Assembly (NCBI GenBank): GCA_900541855.1
Contig: UQLD01000009.1
Coordinates: 1 to 64,000 of the forward strand
From: an uncultured Collinsella sp.
GTDB lineage: Bacteria > Actinomycetota > Coriobacteriia > Coriobacteriales > Coriobacteriaceae
Reading direction: 5' to 3'
DNA: 64,000 nucleotides
Below are positions 1-9,482 of the stretch, one piece after another. The notes beneath the pieces were generated by a model, which saw only the letters and a program-made list of their open reading frames with translations, was not told where the DNA came from and made no database searches. A program made the translations under genes and the position numbers. How positions within the stretch are numbered: position 1 is the stretch's first letter; each line of letters opens with the position of its first letter.

Positions 1-302
1 TAGTTTTAACCTGCGGAAAGCTCAGCTTTGACACCAAGGCGCGCATCGCTTCCGTGGACAGCGAGGCCTTATCTCTTACACGCAAGGAAACGGGAATCTT
101 GGAATACCTGATGCTTAATCAGGGGCGACCGGTAGGTCAAGAGGAGCTTATAGAGCACGTTTGGGATAGCAGCGTGAACAGCTTTAGCAACGCAACCCGC
201 GTTCACATCTCGTCGCTCCGCAAAAAGCTACGCAGCGCTTTGAGATACGACCCGATTCGCAATCGGATTGGAGAGGGCTACGTTATGGAGGATAGCGAAT
301 GA
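1..302 (+). CDS. OmpR/PhoB-family response regulator, C-terminal part (cut by window edge)
   Basis: The frame is open through the left edge, so the receiver domain lies outside the window. What remains is a trans_reg_C winged-helix domain. It contains the helix LTRKETGILEYL, the family segment GRPVGQEELIEHVW, the recognition helix TRVHISSLRKKL and the wing IRNRIGEGYVME. The stop overlaps the ATG of the downstream kinase (ATGA), so the two form a two-component operon. It presumably binds DNA when phosphorylated by that kinase. The genes it controls cannot be told from this sequence; the LuxR and surface-protein genes downstream are only positional candidates. Confidence 0.9.
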   Translation, partial: VLTCGKLSFDTKARIASVDSEALSLTRKETGILEYLMLNQGRPVGQEELIEHVWDSSVNSFSNATRVHISSLRKKLRSALRYDPIRNRIGEGYVMEDSE

Positions 303-1450
303 AAAGGCTTTCGCTGCAATGGCGCATAACGATTATGACGGCACTGCTCACGTGTGCAGCATGCGTGCTGACGAACTGCCTGGTCGGCTATACGGGCATG
401 CGCTACATGGATGCTATCGGCAGCGACATCTCGGCCCTTAGCGCAGCCGGCGTAGATGCACCTCAGGCGTTTGACCCAACGAAGGGGAGCCTCGATGACG
501 AGGTCACGATCGTCGTAAACGACGCACAGGAGTCTTTTGGCACGACAGCCTGGTACATCACGGCTGGAGTCACACTCCTTGGCGGCGTGCTGGCATACTT
601 TGTGAGCGGCCGTGCACTCAAACCGCTACGGGCTTTTGCAGCCCAGGTTGAGCGTGTGCAGCCTGACAACCTAAGTGAAATCAGACTCAGTGAAGACGTG
701 CCCACCGAGCTACAACGATGCAGCGCCTCTTTCAACGACATGATCGCCCGTCTTGGCGAAGGGTTCTCTGCACAGCGTCAGTTTACCGGCAACGCCGCAC
801 ACGAGCTGCGCACTCCGCTCGCCCTTATGCAAGCACAGATTGAACTATTCATCTCCGAGCACTCCGGTTTGCAACCCGAAACAGCCGAGCTGCTCGACCT
901 GCTACAAGAACAAACCGAACGGATGTCGCGAATGACCAAGGTATTGCTCGAGATGAGTGAGCTTCGCAGCGTTCCTTGCGAGGACGATGTTGAACTTGGC
1001 CCCTTGTCCGAAGAGGTCCTCACCGACCTTGCGCCACTTGCCGAAAATAAGGGCATAGCCCTCAATTGTGCTGGAGACGCTTTAGTAACCGGGAGCGACA
1101 CGCTCCTCTATCGGCTGGTGTTTAACCTGGTCGAAAATGCCATCCGTTACAGCCGCCCCGACTCGACTGTCAACGTCTCCATCTGCGACAACGACAGCCA
1201 CGTGTTCCTGCGAGTCGAGGACCAGGGCCCGGGAATACCCAAGCAGTACCGAGAGAGCGTCTTCCAGCCGTTCTTTCGTCTAGACAAATCCCGCAGCAGG
1301 GCATACGGCGGCGCAGGACTCGGGCTAGCGCTCGTTTGGGAGATTGCAGCGCTTCACGGTGGCACGGTAGAGGTCGAAGCAAGTTCCGAGAGCGGGACCA
1401 CCATGCTCGTAAGCCTTCCAAAACGATCCGTAGCGTTAACCGAACAGTAA
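299..1450 (+). CDS. sensor histidine kinase (two-component system)
   Basis: A 383-residue membrane histidine kinase. Transmembrane segment 1 is about residues 8-30 and segment 2 about 83-106, flanking a short extracytoplasmic loop of roughly 50 residues. A HAMP-like linker follows. The HisKA dimerisation helix has the phospho-acceptor His168 in AAHELRTPLAL. The HATPase domain shows the N box (NLVENAIRYS), G1 box (DQGPGIP) and G2 box (GGAGLGLAL). The start overlaps the response-regulator stop, giving translational coupling. The sensory loop is small and has no recognisable ligand domain, so the signal is unknown. All catalytic boxes are intact. Confidence 0.93.
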   Translation: MKRLSLQWRITIMTALLTCAACVLTNCLVGYTGMRYMDAIGSDISALSAAGVDAPQAFDPTKGSLDDEVTIVVNDAQESFGTTAWYITAGVTLLGGVLAYFVSGRALKPLRAFAAQVERVQPDNLSEIRLSEDVPTELQRCSASFNDMIARLGEGFSAQRQFTGNAAHELRTPLALMQAQIELFISEHSGLQPETAELLDLLQEQTERMSRMTKVLLEMSELRSVPCEDDVELGPLSEEVLTDLAPLAENKGIALNCAGDALVTGSDTLLYRLVFNLVENAIRYSRPDSTVNVSICDNDSHVFLRVEDQGPGIPKQYRESVFQPFFRLDKSRSRAYGGAGLGLALVWEIAALHGGTVEVEASSESGTTMLVSLPKRSVALTEQ

Positions 1451-1518
1451 AACGAAAGGGGTCCCGAGCAACAGGAGTACAATTGCTGCTATTGTTGCCA
1501 GCTGTTGGGAGATGGAAG

Positions 1519-2523
1519 ATGGACTGCGATGGCTACCCATGCGTTCCCATGCCGTTGATGTGCACTGCCTTTGTGCCGGGGCAGATTGACGCTGCGGTTG
1601 CAGGCATTTCCGACCCCGATTCGCGCGCCATTGCCACGGCAGAAGCGCTGTACTTTCGCGGACAGGCCGCCCTCGCTGCCAAGACGGCGCGTCCCTATCT
1701 TGACGCCACCGATTCCGCACTGCGCTATTCCGCATGCTTTATCTGCGGATACGCCAGTCTGTCGCTCAACCGTATCGCCGACGCCCGCCGTTGTCTTGCG
1801 GGCATCCTCGATACGCCAACTGACGAGGAATCACCCGCCGTCCACGCCACGCATATCCTGTTCGCCTCGGCCGCAAGCGTCCTGCTGCACTTGTCTTCCC
1901 CGTATTCTGCCGAAGAGTTTTATCCGCTTGCGGCGCATCTGCCCGAAGGCCTGCGCCTGTTCGCCAGCTACGTGATGGCGCATGCCCTGTACCTGCGCGG
2001 CGAATATGGCCGCAGTCTGGGCATGGCGGAAAACGCCCTGATCATGAAACAGGGGAGCTATCCGATCTCGGAACTGTTCCTGCACCTGGCAGCTTCCATG
2101 GCATGCATGAGCCTCAAGGACATCGACGCCGCAAAAACGCACTTCGGAGTTGCTTGGAACATTGCGCGTCCCGACGGCCTTATTGAGCTCATTGGCGAGC
2201 ATCACGGCCTTTTACAGGGGCTTATCGAGGCATGCCTAAAAACGCAATACCCTGACGACTTCGCGCGCATCATCGAGATCACGTACCGCTTCAGCTACGG
2301 CTGGCGGCGCATCCACAACCCCGATTCGGGCGAGGACGTTGCCGACGATCTAACGACCACGGAATTCACCATGGCCATGCTCGCCTGTCGTGGGTGGACC
2401 AACGCCGAAATCGCACGCCATATGGGAGTATCGCCAGGTACCGTTAAAAATCGACTGTCCAACGTGTATGCAAAGCTTGGCATCGGCACGCGCACCGAAC
2501 TGGTCGCGCATATGCTGCGTTAG
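1519..2523 (+). CDS. LuxR-family transcriptional regulator
   Basis: About 334 residues. The C-terminal 60 residues are a LuxR/NarL helix-turn-helix, with NAEIARHMGVSPGTVKNRLS followed by the closing helix. The preceding ~270 residues are alanine-rich helical repeats, probably TPR-like, with no receiver or autoinducer domain recognised. An upstream-extended frame overlaps the kinase gene. The ATG at 1519 is chosen because a purine-rich GGGAG stretch sits just before it and the extended N-terminus has low-complexity, non-protein-like composition. The gene lies between the two-component pair and the large surface protein, both on the same strand. It may regulate the surface-protein gene; this is inferred from position only. 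Confidence 0.82.
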   Translation: MDCDGYPCVPMPLMCTAFVPGQIDAAVAGISDPDSRAIATAEALYFRGQAALAAKTARPYLDATDSALRYSACFICGYASLSLNRIADARRCLAGILDTPTDEESPAVHATHILFASAASVLLHLSSPYSAEEFYPLAAHLPEGLRLFASYVMAHALYLRGEYGRSLGMAENALIMKQGSYPISELFLHLAASMACMSLKDIDAAKTHFGVAWNIARPDGLIELIGEHHGLLQGLIEACLKTQYPDDFARIIEITYRFSYGWRRIHNPDSGEDVADDLTTTEFTMAMLACRGWTNAEIARHMGVSPGTVKNRLSNVYAKLGIGTRTELVAHMLR

Positions 2524-2679
2524 CGGCCAGACTGCCTAGCGCGGCACGTGCGCCCCGAAGCCCCGGCGCTTCGCTCGCTCAAATTGGACATTTTGGCCCT
2601 CGGACGGCACTACCGTGACAGGATGCCTTCTCGCAAAATTGGATTATTTCCACCGATACCTGCGGGATGGGAGCCAAAG

Positions 2680-5600
2680 ATGCTTGATCGCCGTTCGTTA
2701 CTTGTTGCCGGAGCGTCCTCGCTGGCGAGCATTATGTTGCCGCGCGTGCCGGGAAGCGCAAACGCCTTCATATTGCCGTTCGCGCCCACCGAAGCCTATG
2801 CCGACGAAAAAGACCCTTTCAGGGTGCTCGTTCTCTCGCGCACCATGTTTGGTGTGGTCGTGGTCGACGTCGCCAACAAGAATACGCCCATCACGGGTGC
2901 CCAGGTCACGCTCATATCGCGCTATGCCGCAGGCAAGCAGCTCACCGCCACGACCGATGACGAAGGCACGGCCATCTTTGAGGTCGCCCCTCTTTCAGAA
3001 GGCTACGTGGACGAGGCAACGCTTCTCGACGCGTACGACTTTAACGGCGGCATCTCCATTAGCATGGCAGGCTACCGCGATGTCGAGATTCCCCTTGCGC
3101 GTATCCAGGGCGGCACCGCTATTACCGCACCCACACGTCCGCTCTCCGATGGCGAGCCGTACTTTCGACAGCTCACGTTCGACGAATGGGACATCCAGTA
3201 CGCCGACGCCACGTTTATGGCAATGCCAGCGGACGAAGCAGCAAACGACCAGCCCGACACGCACGCTTTTACCGTGCAGGCTCATCTGCCGCAGGGCGGG
3301 CAGGCAACGTTGCATATCAATAAAGTGATGCCCGCTGCGGGCAGCTCAACCGAAACCGTCACGCAGATCGGCCAGATCAAGGCCAGCGCATCGGGCGCGG
3401 ATAATCTGGCGACGTTCACGCTTGAAGACACGTTCCTCGATGCAGCTTCGGGCCTTCTGGAGGAAGGGTGCAAGCTGCGCTTTATGCTCGACTACCAGGG
3501 CAAAACCTACACGCTCTCATCCCCTATGGCCGTTGTCACCGCGCCGGCCGCAAAGGCGGAATCGGGCTCGACCACCATCATTCCCACCACCATGGACCAA
3601 GAGATCACTCCGTTTGATTTCCCCGCGGCGTTTCCCGGTATCGGCGGCAATAAGTTCACGTGCTGGATGCCCACATTTCCCATTCTGTTCGATTTCTCGT
3701 TTGCTGGATACGTGCTGTTTGGCGGAGGGTACAAACCAGCTAGCTATATGAACGATTCGGGCAACCCTGATCCGGAATACTGGAAGAAATCGCCGCGCGA
3801 GTCGGGCGCCAAGCAGGCAAATCGCTACCTCGACGAGATGGAGGGGAAGTGGAATCAGTACAAGAGGATGAGTGCCGGTTCGGGCACCGATCCAAGAAAC
3901 ACCAAGCTCCTTCGCCACCATTGCACGCCGCTGTTCACGATGGATATCGCCACACAGCTGTACGGCTCGCTCGCCTACGATTGGGTGGGCAAAACCTGGG
4001 GTAACAACAACGACCCCGCATACGGTAATATTAAGGCCCTCTTCCAGATAAGAACCGACCTCAATTGGACCGAGCAGTTTACCCTAGGACCGGTGCCATT
4101 TTTCCTAAACGTCAACCCCTGGGTGCTGGCAAAACTGGCGCTCGCCGTGGGTGCCCACACGCACGGCAGCGGCGCGGCGTTTTTTAAAAACATTTCGCTC
4201 GACTATTCAAACACGTCGGGCTCGTTCACCATCCAGATCGGGCTTGCCGTCACCTTTGGCGCCGGCGTTGCAGGCGTCGCTTCGTCTGCCGTGCGCGGCG
4301 CCGCATCCCTCACGCTGTTCATTGGGTACGAGAAGGCAGATGAACACCAGCTTCCGCGACTGCGCGTAGGTGCAGACGTCGATGTCGATGTGATACTCCA
4401 ATTCGTAATGTTCAAGTGGACCACCAAGGCTTGGTCGGGGTCGTGGCCCACGCTCATCGATTCGTGGAATATGTCGGTGGACAATGGCGACCAGTATGTA
4501 CTCCAGCGCTCTGAGCTCGCATTGGGTGGAGATACGCCTTACACGCTGGATGCCTGCTTCGGCTCGGCCGGCAACATTGAGGCGGGCGGCGTGCCGCAAT
4601 TTATCGCATCGGCCACCATCGTCACCAACGCCGAACTGCTCGCACGCGCCGAGGTTAAGGCCACTGCCGTAAACGCCGCGCCTGTCGTGCGCGATTGGGA
4701 GCGGGCGGTCACGCGCATTGAGCTCGAGGCGGATGCAGAAAGCGACGACACGGGACAGATCGAGCATTTCGTCCACGTGCTGATGGAGAACGACGAAAAC
4801 GCCGCGCCGATGTATGAGTACACCTACATCGGTCAGGCAACGAACACCGTTGCCGACCCGAACGCCAATTCTGCCGGCGTGTCGGAGGACGAGCGTGGCG
4901 GCATAAAACCCTCGAGCGACAACGTGCTGTTTTCCGGCGTGCTCAGCGAAGCCCACATGAAGCTAACGATGATTGCCGGCGTGGAGTGCCTATTCCGTAT
5001 CGCCTCGGTGCGCTACGGCGAGAATGGTCGTTCGCGCCTGGTGGTGCATACAAAGACGAACGGCACGTGGTCCGCTCCCACGCCCGTGGACTTCCCCCTT
5101 GGGTTTGGCGAGGGCGACGTGGAGCGCACCGGCATATTCGATTACGACTTCGACGTGGTGGAATATACAGACGGGAGGGGAAACCAGGACGCCTACGTGC
5201 TGCTGGTCTCGGGCGAGCGCCCCGCCGGTGACAACACCCTTTTCGATACGGCGAGCACATCCGGCATACTGTCCGTTGTGCGCCTGCGCATAAGCAACGA
5301 CGGAGTTCGCGTGATATCGCACACGTCGTGGCGCAGCATCTCGCGCGGCCGCCTTCAGGAGGATGGCTACCATTGCCTGCAGTGCCCGCGCATCACGGTG
5401 GGCAAGACGCTGGTCGACGGACGTCTGTCGGGCGCTTACCTCCACCGCCACGGAGCCACCACAGAGAAGGCGCTCGGCAGCGAGGCCGAGGTTGCGCTGG
5501 AATGCTTTACCCTGTGGTCGGATGATTTGGGCGACAGTCTCACGTTCCGTCAGGTCCTCCGCTTTCCGCAGGCACCGTCGAGCATCGAGCTGGGCGCGCC

Positions 5601-7047
5601 CGAGAATATCAACGGCAAAATGGTGGTGCCCGTTGCATACGAGACCGCAGGCGGTTGTGGCTGTGCATCGTACGCCGTGATCGGCCAGTCCATTGCGGGC
5701 TGGGGCGTTATGTCGCCAGATGCCACAGTACCCCACGCGGTGCCGTGGCCGCAGCGCACGGGCTTTTTGGCTACCGTCAACGAGCAACTGCAGCATATTA
5801 CTTGGACGCGAGGCGCATCGGCATTTGCAACGCAGCCCGTGGGTGCCGCAGGCTGTGGCCCGGCATCGTTTAGCGTAAGCAACAACGGCAGGTGCGTGCT
5901 CTATGTAGAGAACACCGATGGCAAGGTGGGGCAAACCTACGACGAAGAAGGCAACCCGGTAGCAGTGATGGGCAAGCACTTCCGCATCTTCGCCAGCACC
6001 TTGGCAGGCGATCTGTTTACGGAGTCGTTCGTGATGTGCGAGCTGGACCATCCCGTCGATCAGATAACGACATTTTTGACGTCGGGGAGCATGCTCTCCG
6101 CGCTCGCCACGCACATTGTGAGCGCGGAGAAGAGCGAGGCAGAACTACACGGCATCGAAGTGCCCTTGGTGGCGTGTGCCACTCCGACGGGCGCAGTCGC
6201 TACCTCGGGCGCGGTGGTGCCCGGAGCAGCAGGCGAATCCTTCATGGTCACGGTGCGAAACGACGGCAACACCTTGCTGACCGCCGGCACAATCGATCTG
6301 TACCGAGAGGGCTCCAGCCAGCCGTTCTCCAGCGCATCCATCGGGTTCGGAGCGAACACACGCATGGCATCGATCTACGATCCAGAGCTTGCCGAGGACG
6401 CTTCGGTCAACGACATGGCACACGTGAAGTACGCGCTCGAAACGCTGGGCACACCTTTTGCAACGCACCCGCTGGTAGCCGACAGTGGCAACGCCGTGCT
6501 GGCACCGGGTTGCACGGCACAGTTCCGCATGAGCTTCGCCATCCCCGAGAGTTGGAGCGATGAAGTGGGCAAACGTGTAACGCTATATGCGAAGGCGCGT
6601 AATCTGGTGGCGCTCGATCCCGTAACGCTCGAGGAAATTCGACCGGGCGCAAACTCGGCACTGGGTGCCGTACTGCACGAGCTTCATGTGCCCGACGCGG
6701 CATGCGAACGCTCAGAAGTTCAGGTCGGCGTCTGCGACAGCGTGGATACGACGGAACTTCACGACGCCCCGATGACGGTCGACGGCGATGGCGGCACGAG
6801 TGGAGGTGGCTCCGGCGGAAGCAGCTCCGGAGGCGGCAGTGGATCTGGCAGCGGCAAGAATCACGGCAATAACAAGCGCTCCGGAAAAGCGGGCGCGCTT
6901 GCGGGCACGGGCGATGTCAACGCTCCCCTTACGGCAGCCGCCGCAGCACTCGCCGCAGCAGGCGCCGGCCTCGTCGCCTACAGCGCCCGCCGCACGGCGC
7001 TCGAAACCGACACCGCCGATGAGGTCAATTCGGATAGGCCTCGCTAG
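2680..7047 (+). CDS. large Tat-exported, LAxTG-anchored surface protein
   Basis: 1455 residues from the ATG at 2680, which has GGGAG just upstream and places a twin-arginine signal at the N-terminus (DRRSLLVAGASSLASIML). Residues ~60-130 resemble a carboxypeptidase-regulatory/Cna-B beta-sandwich (PITGAQVTLI, DDEGTAIFEV). The long middle has no domain I can name; it looks like beta-rich extracellular sequence. The C-terminus has a Gly/Ser linker (about residues 1368-1390), then LAGTGD at about 1407-1412, a hydrophobic Ala-rich helix and a charged tail with RR. This is the layout of a sortase substrate with the LAxTG motif used by actinobacterial sortases. No sortase gene is in the window. Function is unknown; adhesin or secreted sensor are guesses. 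Confidence 0.85.
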   Translation: MLDRRSLLVAGASSLASIMLPRVPGSANAFILPFAPTEAYADEKDPFRVLVLSRTMFGVVVVDVANKNTPITGAQVTLISRYAAGKQLTATTDDEGTAIFEVAPLSEGYVDEATLLDAYDFNGGISISMAGYRDVEIPLARIQGGTAITAPTRPLSDGEPYFRQLTFDEWDIQYADATFMAMPADEAANDQPDTHAFTVQAHLPQGGQATLHINKVMPAAGSSTETVTQIGQIKASASGADNLATFTLEDTFLDAASGLLEEGCKLRFMLDYQGKTYTLSSPMAVVTAPAAKAESGSTTIIPTTMDQEITPFDFPAAFPGIGGNKFTCWMPTFPILFDFSFAGYVLFGGGYKPASYMNDSGNPDPEYWKKSPRESGAKQANRYLDEMEGKWNQYKRMSAGSGTDPRNTKLLRHHCTPLFTMDIATQLYGSLAYDWVGKTWGNNNDPAYGNIKALFQIRTDLNWTEQFTLGPVPFFLNVNPWVLAKLALAVGAHTHGSGAAFFKNISLDYSNTSGSFTIQIGLAVTFGAGVAGVASSAVRGAASLTLFIGYEKADEHQLPRLRVGADVDVDVILQFVMFKWTTKAWSGSWPTLIDSWNMSVDNGDQYVLQRSELALGGDTPYTLDACFGSAGNIEAGGVPQFIASATIVTNAELLARAEVKATAVNAAPVVRDWERAVTRIELEADAESDDTGQIEHFVHVLMENDENAAPMYEYTYIGQATNTVADPNANSAGVSEDERGGIKPSSDNVLFSGVLSEAHMKLTMIAGVECLFRIASVRYGENGRSRLVVHTKTNGTWSAPTPVDFPLGFGEGDVERTGIFDYDFDVVEYTDGRGNQDAYVLLVSGERPAGDNTLFDTASTSGILSVVRLRISNDGVRVISHTSWRSISRGRLQEDGYHCLQCPRITVGKTLVDGRLSGAYLHRHGATTEKALGSEAEVALECFTLWSDDLGDSLTFRQVLRFPQAPSSIELGAPENINGKMVVPVAYETAGGCGCASYAVIGQSIAGWGVMSPDATVPHAVPWPQRTGFLATVNEQLQHITWTRGASAFATQPVGAAGCGPASFSVSNNGRCVLYVENTDGKVGQTYDEEGNPVAVMGKHFRIFASTLAGDLFTESFVMCELDHPVDQITTFLTSGSMLSALATHIVSAEKSEAELHGIEVPLVACATPTGAVATSGAVVPGAAGESFMVTVRNDGNTLLTAGTIDLYREGSSQPFSSASIGFGANTRMASIYDPELAEDASVNDMAHVKYALETLGTPFATHPLVADSGNAVLAPGCTAQFRMSFAIPESWSDEVGKRVTLYAKARNLVALDPVTLEEIRPGANSALGAVLHELHVPDAACERSEVQVGVCDSVDTTELHDAPMTVDGDGGTSGGGSGGSSSGGGSGSGSGKNHGNNKRSGKAGALAGTGDVNAPLTAAAAALAAAGAGLVAYSARRTALETDTADEVNSDRPR

Positions 7048-7096
7048 CTCCTAGTTACCTTTGTGAGAGACGCCGACTCGGCTCATCGAACATCAA

Positions 7097-7132
7097 AATG
7101 GGCTGGTTCTGAATACCCAGAGCCAGCCCATT
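7097..7132. terminator. hairpin after surface-protein gene
   Basis: A near-perfect 15-bp stem, AATGGGCTGGTTCTG (7097-7111) and CAGAGCCAGCCCATT (7118-7132), with a 6-nt loop. A four-A run to its left would give a short U tract only for minus-strand transcripts, so it may work in both directions. It lies 50 bp past the surface-protein stop. Confidence 0.6.
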
Positions 7133-7270
7133 GCGCATTAGATGTCGTCAGAGGAGTCGAGTTCTGCCTCGAGCTTGGCACGGCGTCTTTTCGCCAACAA
7201 TCCGCACGACATGTCTTCGACAGCGTATCCAACCGCAAACGCAGCAAGACACATTCGGCCGTCTTCAAAC

Positions 7271-7344
7271 TTACTCGGACAGAGCCGACTCGGTTTTGTC
7301 CGAGTAAACGAATCTCCATCGAACTCCGAACGATTGTTCGATGG
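7271..7344. promoter_or_regulatory. two adjacent inverted repeats upstream of topoisomerase operon
   Basis: The first inverted repeat is TTACTCGGACA (7271-7281) with TGTCCGAGTAA (7297-7307), 11 bp per arm. The second is CCATCGAAC (7316-7324) with GTTCGATGG (7336-7344), 9 bp per arm. Both lie just upstream of the proposed -35 at 7357. They could be operators or supercoiling-sensitive cruciform sites. Their match is exact but their function is inferred. Confidence 0.45.
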
Positions 7345-7356
7345 ATTTCGTGTTGG

Positions 7357-7385
7357 TTGGAATCGCCTATGGGCTGGGCTATGCT
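7357..7385 (+). promoter_or_regulatory. predicted promoter of the topoisomerase operon
   Basis: TTGGAA (7357-7362), a 17-nt spacer and TATGCT (7380-7385) make a reasonable sigma-70-type promoter. The ribosome site AAAGGAG (7417-7423) precedes the ATG at 7440. Confidence 0.5.
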
Positions 7386-7439
7386 ACCTTGACTATCTAT
7401 ATGACTTAAACGCAGCAAAGGAGCACCGAGAGAGCGAGT

Positions 7440-9437
7440 ATGGCAAAAAACACCGCAAACTATGGTAACGACAGTATCCGCCAGCTCAAGGACGAGGAGC
7501 GCGTACGCCTGCGCCCCGCCGTCATCTTTGGCTCGGACGGACTCGACGGCTGCGCGCATGCTGCCTTCGAGATCCTGTCCAACGCCGTTGACGAGGCGCG
7601 CCAGGGCTACGGCAAGCTCATCACCCTTACCGCCTTTCGCGATGGTTCCATTCAGGTAGAGGACAACGGCCGCGGCTGCCCGCTCGACTGGAACCCCTCC
7701 GAGAAGCGCTTTAACTGGGAGCTCGTCTTTTGCGAGCTCTACGCCGGCGGCAAGTACAACAACAACCAGGGCGGCGACTACGACTTCTCGCTCGGCACCA
7801 ACGGCCTAGGCTCGTGCGCGACCCAGTACGCCTCCGAGTACATGGACGTCACGGTTTGGCGCGACGGCAACAAGTACTCCCTGCACTTTAAGAAGGGCAA
7901 GGTTGTCGGCGCCAAGAAGAAGGCACTCGAGATTGAGCCCAGCGACGAGAACCGCACCGGCACCACCATCAAGTGGCGCCCCGATCTTGAGGTCTTTACC
8001 TCCATCAGCATTCCCCACGATTGGTATCGCGAGACCATGCGCCGCCAGGCCGTGGTCAACGCCAACGTGACCTTCCGCCTGCGCATCGAGGGCGACGATG
8101 GCGAGTTCTCCGAAAAGGACTTCTGCTATCCCAAGGGCATCGAAGACTATGTGCTCGAGAAGGTCGGTACCGACTACCTTACCGAGCCCTTCTTTATCGA
8201 GGCCGACCGTCGCGGTCGCGACCGCGAAGACCTGCCCGACTACAACGTAAAAATCACCGCATGCATGTGCTTCTCTCGCACCTTCATGATGCAGGAGTAC
8301 TACCACAACTCATCGTGGCTCGAGAACGGCGGCTCACCCGAGAAGGCGGCCCGTAGCGCTCTGACCAGCGCCATCGATGCCTACATTAAGCAACAGGGCA
8401 AATACAACAAAAACGAAAGCGGCATTAAGTGGCAGGACGTCCAGGACTGTCTGGTGCTGGTAACCAACTGTTTCTCCACCCAGACGTCCTACGAAAACCA
8501 GACTAAGAAGGCCATCAATAACCGCTTTATCCAGCAGGCCATGACGGCCTTCTTTAAGGAGCGCCTCTCGACCTACCTGATCGAGAACAAAGACGCCGCC
8601 AATAAGATCATGGAACAGGTGCTCATCAACAAGCGCTCGCGCGAGAATGCCGAGAAGACGCGCCAGAGTATCAAGACCAACCTGCAGCAGAAGACCGACA
8701 TGGCCAACCGCGTGCAGAAATTCATCGACTGCCGCTCCAAGGACAAGAGCCGTCGCGAGATCTACATCGTAGAGGGCGACTCGGCAGCAGGCGCCATTCG
8801 CACCTCGCGCGACGCCGAGTTCCAGGGCGTTATGCCCGTCCGCGGTAAGATCCTCAACTGCCTGAAGGAGGACTATCCGCGCATCTTTAAGTCCGACATC
8901 ATCATGGACCTCATGCGCGTGCTGGGCTGTGGCGTGGAGATCAAAGACAAGCGCATCAAGAACCTGGGCGCCTTTGACCTGGACAACCTCAACTGGAACA
9001 AAGTCATCATCTGTACGGACGCCGACGTCGACGGTTATCACATTCGCACGCTCGTGCTCACCATGCTCTACCGCCTGGTGCCCACACTTATCGACGAGGG
9101 CTACGTGTATATCGCCGAGTCGCCGCTCTACGAGATCAACTGCAAAGAGAAGACCTACTTTGCCTACACCGAGCTCGAGAAGAACGGCATCCTCAAAGAA
9201 ATCGGCGACCAGAAGTGCTCCATCAACCGTTCCAAGGGTCTTGGTGAGAACGATCCGGACATGATGTGGCTCACCACCATGAACCCCGAGACACGTCGCC
9301 TGATCAAGGTGGAGCCCGAGGACGTCACCAAGATGGAAACCATGTTCAACCTTTTGCTGGGCAACGACGAGGCAGGCCGCAAGCGCCATATCTCCGAGCA
9401 CGGCAAGGAATACCTGGACCAGCTGGACTTGCAATAG
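7440..9437 (+). CDS. type IIA DNA topoisomerase B subunit (ParE/GyrB-like, divergent)
   Basis: 665 residues. The GHKL ATPase domain shows Glu44 and Asn48 in FEILSNAVDEA and the DNGRG loop at 75-79. A transducer domain follows. The Toprim domain has EGDSAAG near residue 443 and DADVDGYHIR near 526, so the metal-binding acidic residues are present. The N-terminal signature reads LRPAVIFGSDGLDG rather than the usual GyrB/ParE form RPGMYIGS, and Cys80 follows the DNGRG loop. This marks a separate lineage of GyrB/ParE-like proteins, probably additional to the standard gyrase. It supplies ATP hydrolysis and DNA-gate metal chemistry to the A subunit encoded 45 bp downstream in the same operon. Confidence 0.9.
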   Translation: MAKNTANYGNDSIRQLKDEERVRLRPAVIFGSDGLDGCAHAAFEILSNAVDEARQGYGKLITLTAFRDGSIQVEDNGRGCPLDWNPSEKRFNWELVFCELYAGGKYNNNQGGDYDFSLGTNGLGSCATQYASEYMDVTVWRDGNKYSLHFKKGKVVGAKKKALEIEPSDENRTGTTIKWRPDLEVFTSISIPHDWYRETMRRQAVVNANVTFRLRIEGDDGEFSEKDFCYPKGIEDYVLEKVGTDYLTEPFFIEADRRGRDREDLPDYNVKITACMCFSRTFMMQEYYHNSSWLENGGSPEKAARSALTSAIDAYIKQQGKYNKNESGIKWQDVQDCLVLVTNCFSTQTSYENQTKKAINNRFIQQAMTAFFKERLSTYLIENKDAANKIMEQVLINKRSRENAEKTRQSIKTNLQQKTDMANRVQKFIDCRSKDKSRREIYIVEGDSAAGAIRTSRDAEFQGVMPVRGKILNCLKEDYPRIFKSDIIMDLMRVLGCGVEIKDKRIKNLGAFDLDNLNWNKVIICTDADVDGYHIRTLVLTMLYRLVPTLIDEGYVYIAESPLYEINCKEKTYFAYTELEKNGILKEIGDQKCSINRSKGLGENDPDMMWLTTMNPETRRLIKVEPEDVTKMETMFNLLLGNDEAGRKRHISEHGKEYLDQLDLQ

Positions 9438-9482
9438 CAGCAAATCGATAACGACGGCCCATAAGAAGTTCAAGAGGAAATC

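Noticed and set aside
1336..1518. Extended start of the LuxR-type gene
   Set aside because: Overlaps the kinase gene and is rich in Arg/Lys without domain sense; ATG 1519 is better placed.
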